A stretch of DNA of 64,000 nucleotides, from the NCBI GenBank assembly GCA_944326265.1, contig CALVDE010000001.1:124001-188000 (forward strand), given 5' to 3'. The position numbers and the translations under genes are program-made. Under the pieces are notes generated by a model. It was not told where the DNA came from, did not search any database, and was given only the letters and a program-made list of their open reading frames with translations. Every line of letters begins with the position of its first letter. The first letter of the stretch is position 1. Positions 63,533 to 64,000 of the stretch are shown here, piece by piece. This stretch comes from an uncultured Bacteroidales bacterium (GTDB lineage: Bacteria > Bacteroidota > Bacteroidia > Bacteroidales > UBA932).

Positions 63533-63562
63533 TCAGCGTAATATAATTTAGTTTGTGAAAAG

Positions 63563-63600
63563 GCGGCCGTACCGGAGATGTGACCGGTGCGGCCGCTTGT
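63563..63600. terminator. Bidirectional terminator between the aminotransferase gene and kdsB
   Basis: GCGGCCGTACCGG (63563-63575) pairs with CCGGTGCGGCCGC (63584-63596) over 13 positions with one G-U type mismatch. TTGTTTATTT follows on the plus strand and a shorter CTTTT on the minus strand. It lies between convergent genes. Confidence 0.78.
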
Positions 63601-64000
63601 TTATTTCCTTTCCCGCAGGATGGCCTCGGCTCTGGCCAGGTCCCCGGGCGTGTCGATGGATACCTGCATTCCTTCGGTCTCCACCACTTTTATCCGCTTT
63701 CCGTGCTCCAGGAAACGCAGGCATTCTATTTTCTCGGAAGCCTCGTTCTGGAGCGTCTTCCATTTCGGAAACATCATCAGTGTCTCCTTCCTGAAGGCAT
63801 AGATGCCGATGTGGCGGTAATATACTGTGTCTGAGAAGTTGTCCCTGGGGTAGGGAATGGGGTATCTGGAGAAATAGATGGCGAATCCGTTGATGTCGGT
63901 GATGACCTTCACGTTGTCCGGACTGGCGATCTCGTCCTTGTCGGTCATCCGCTCCTTGAGCGTGCACAGATCGATATCACCGCTTCCGGGCAGATAGAAC
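63601..64000 (-). CDS. kdsB: 3-deoxy-manno-octulosonate cytidylyltransferase (C-terminal part)
   Basis: KdsB activates KDO as CMP-KDO for lipopolysaccharide inner-core synthesis. Only the C-terminal 132 residues are inside the window; the frame is open to the right edge. Recognisable segments are SPDNVKVITDINGFAIYFSR, IPYPRD, YYRHIGIYAFRKETL, LEHGKRIKVVETEGMQVSID and TPGDLARAEAIL, which are typical of the KdsB family. The start codon is beyond the window. Confidence 0.93.
   Translation of the reverse strand, partial: FYLPGSGDIDLCTLKERMTDKDEIASPDNVKVITDINGFAIYFSRYPIPYPRDNFSDTVYYRHIGIYAFRKETLMMFPKWKTLQNEASEKIECLRFLEHGKRIKVVETEGMQVSIDTPGDLARAEAILRERK

Overview
The window reads as a chromosomal segment of a GC-rich Bacteroidales bacterium. 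Phylum markers seen directly are promoters with the -7 box TAnnTTTG and a TTTG element about 19-20 bases upstream, mostly absent Shine-Dalgarno sites, a MoxR/Bat aerotolerance locus, TonB-dependent outer membrane proteins with N-terminal carboxypeptidase-regulatory-like domains, a UpxY-type NusG paralogue, and a PASTA protein overlapping an RluA-type pseudouridine synthase. The base composition would suit a Rikenellaceae-like or similar lineage, but I cannot fix the family from sequence alone. Almost all of it is core chromosome; there is no prophage, CRISPR array or intact insertion sequence.

1-10.8 kb (minus strand): transcription and translation super-operon. Reading in its own direction: consensus promoter, tRNA-Thr(TGT), tRNA-Tyr, a 170-base repeat-bearing spacer, tRNA-Gly(TCC), tRNA-Thr(GGT), tuf, terminator, tRNA-Trp, secE, nusG, rplK, rplA, rplJ, rplL, a strong attenuator-like hairpin, rpoB, rpoC (cut by the left edge). 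10.8-14.5 kb: ssb-purA-dxs on the minus strand. 14.6-17.4 kb: two tandem paralogous MFS transporters. 17.4-23.6 kb: recJ and a threonine aldolase diverge from lysS-rRNA methyltransferase-aroE. 23.6-24.0 kb: non-coding DNA with an 18-bp perfect inverted-repeat element.

24.0-33.4 kb: parC-aroK, rluB-era, an orphan FtsX/MacB-type permease, and truA-exbB-exbD-tonB. 33.4-45.0 kb (plus): moxR, DUF58 protein, BatA, a BatB-BatC fusion, BatD and BatE, running into a phosphoglucosamine-type mutase, a divergent DUF1343 protein and a lipoprotein. 45.1-47.6 kb: rpmE2 on the plus strand faces an unusual minus-strand operon of P-loop ATPase, Sir2 deacylase without zinc cysteines, and UpxY-type antiterminator. 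47.7-53.2 kb: rplU-rpmA behind a structured leader, then serS-ruvC and an outer membrane barrel protein. 53.2-57.2 kb: PASTA-rluD diverges from a TonB-dependent receptor. 57.3-62.2 kb: a small exported protein with its own promoter converges on rpmH, followed by the queD-polA-ECF sigma-rsmG operon. 62.3-64 kb: a PLP aminotransferase and the 3' part of kdsB.

The most noteworthy non-housekeeping items are the ATPase/zinc-less Sir2/UpxY-like operon, the small exported protein at 57.3 kb, the inverted-repeat elements at 10.4 and 23.7 kb, the RNA structures before rpoB and rplU, three genes whose -7 box sits only 4-6 bases before the start codon, and several proteins that keep a fold but have lost canonical catalytic residues (DUF1343 protein, PolA exonuclease domain, ATPase P-loop). 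I found no clear-cut new defence or mobile system; the ATPase-Sir2-UpxY operon is the best candidate for an undescribed functional unit.
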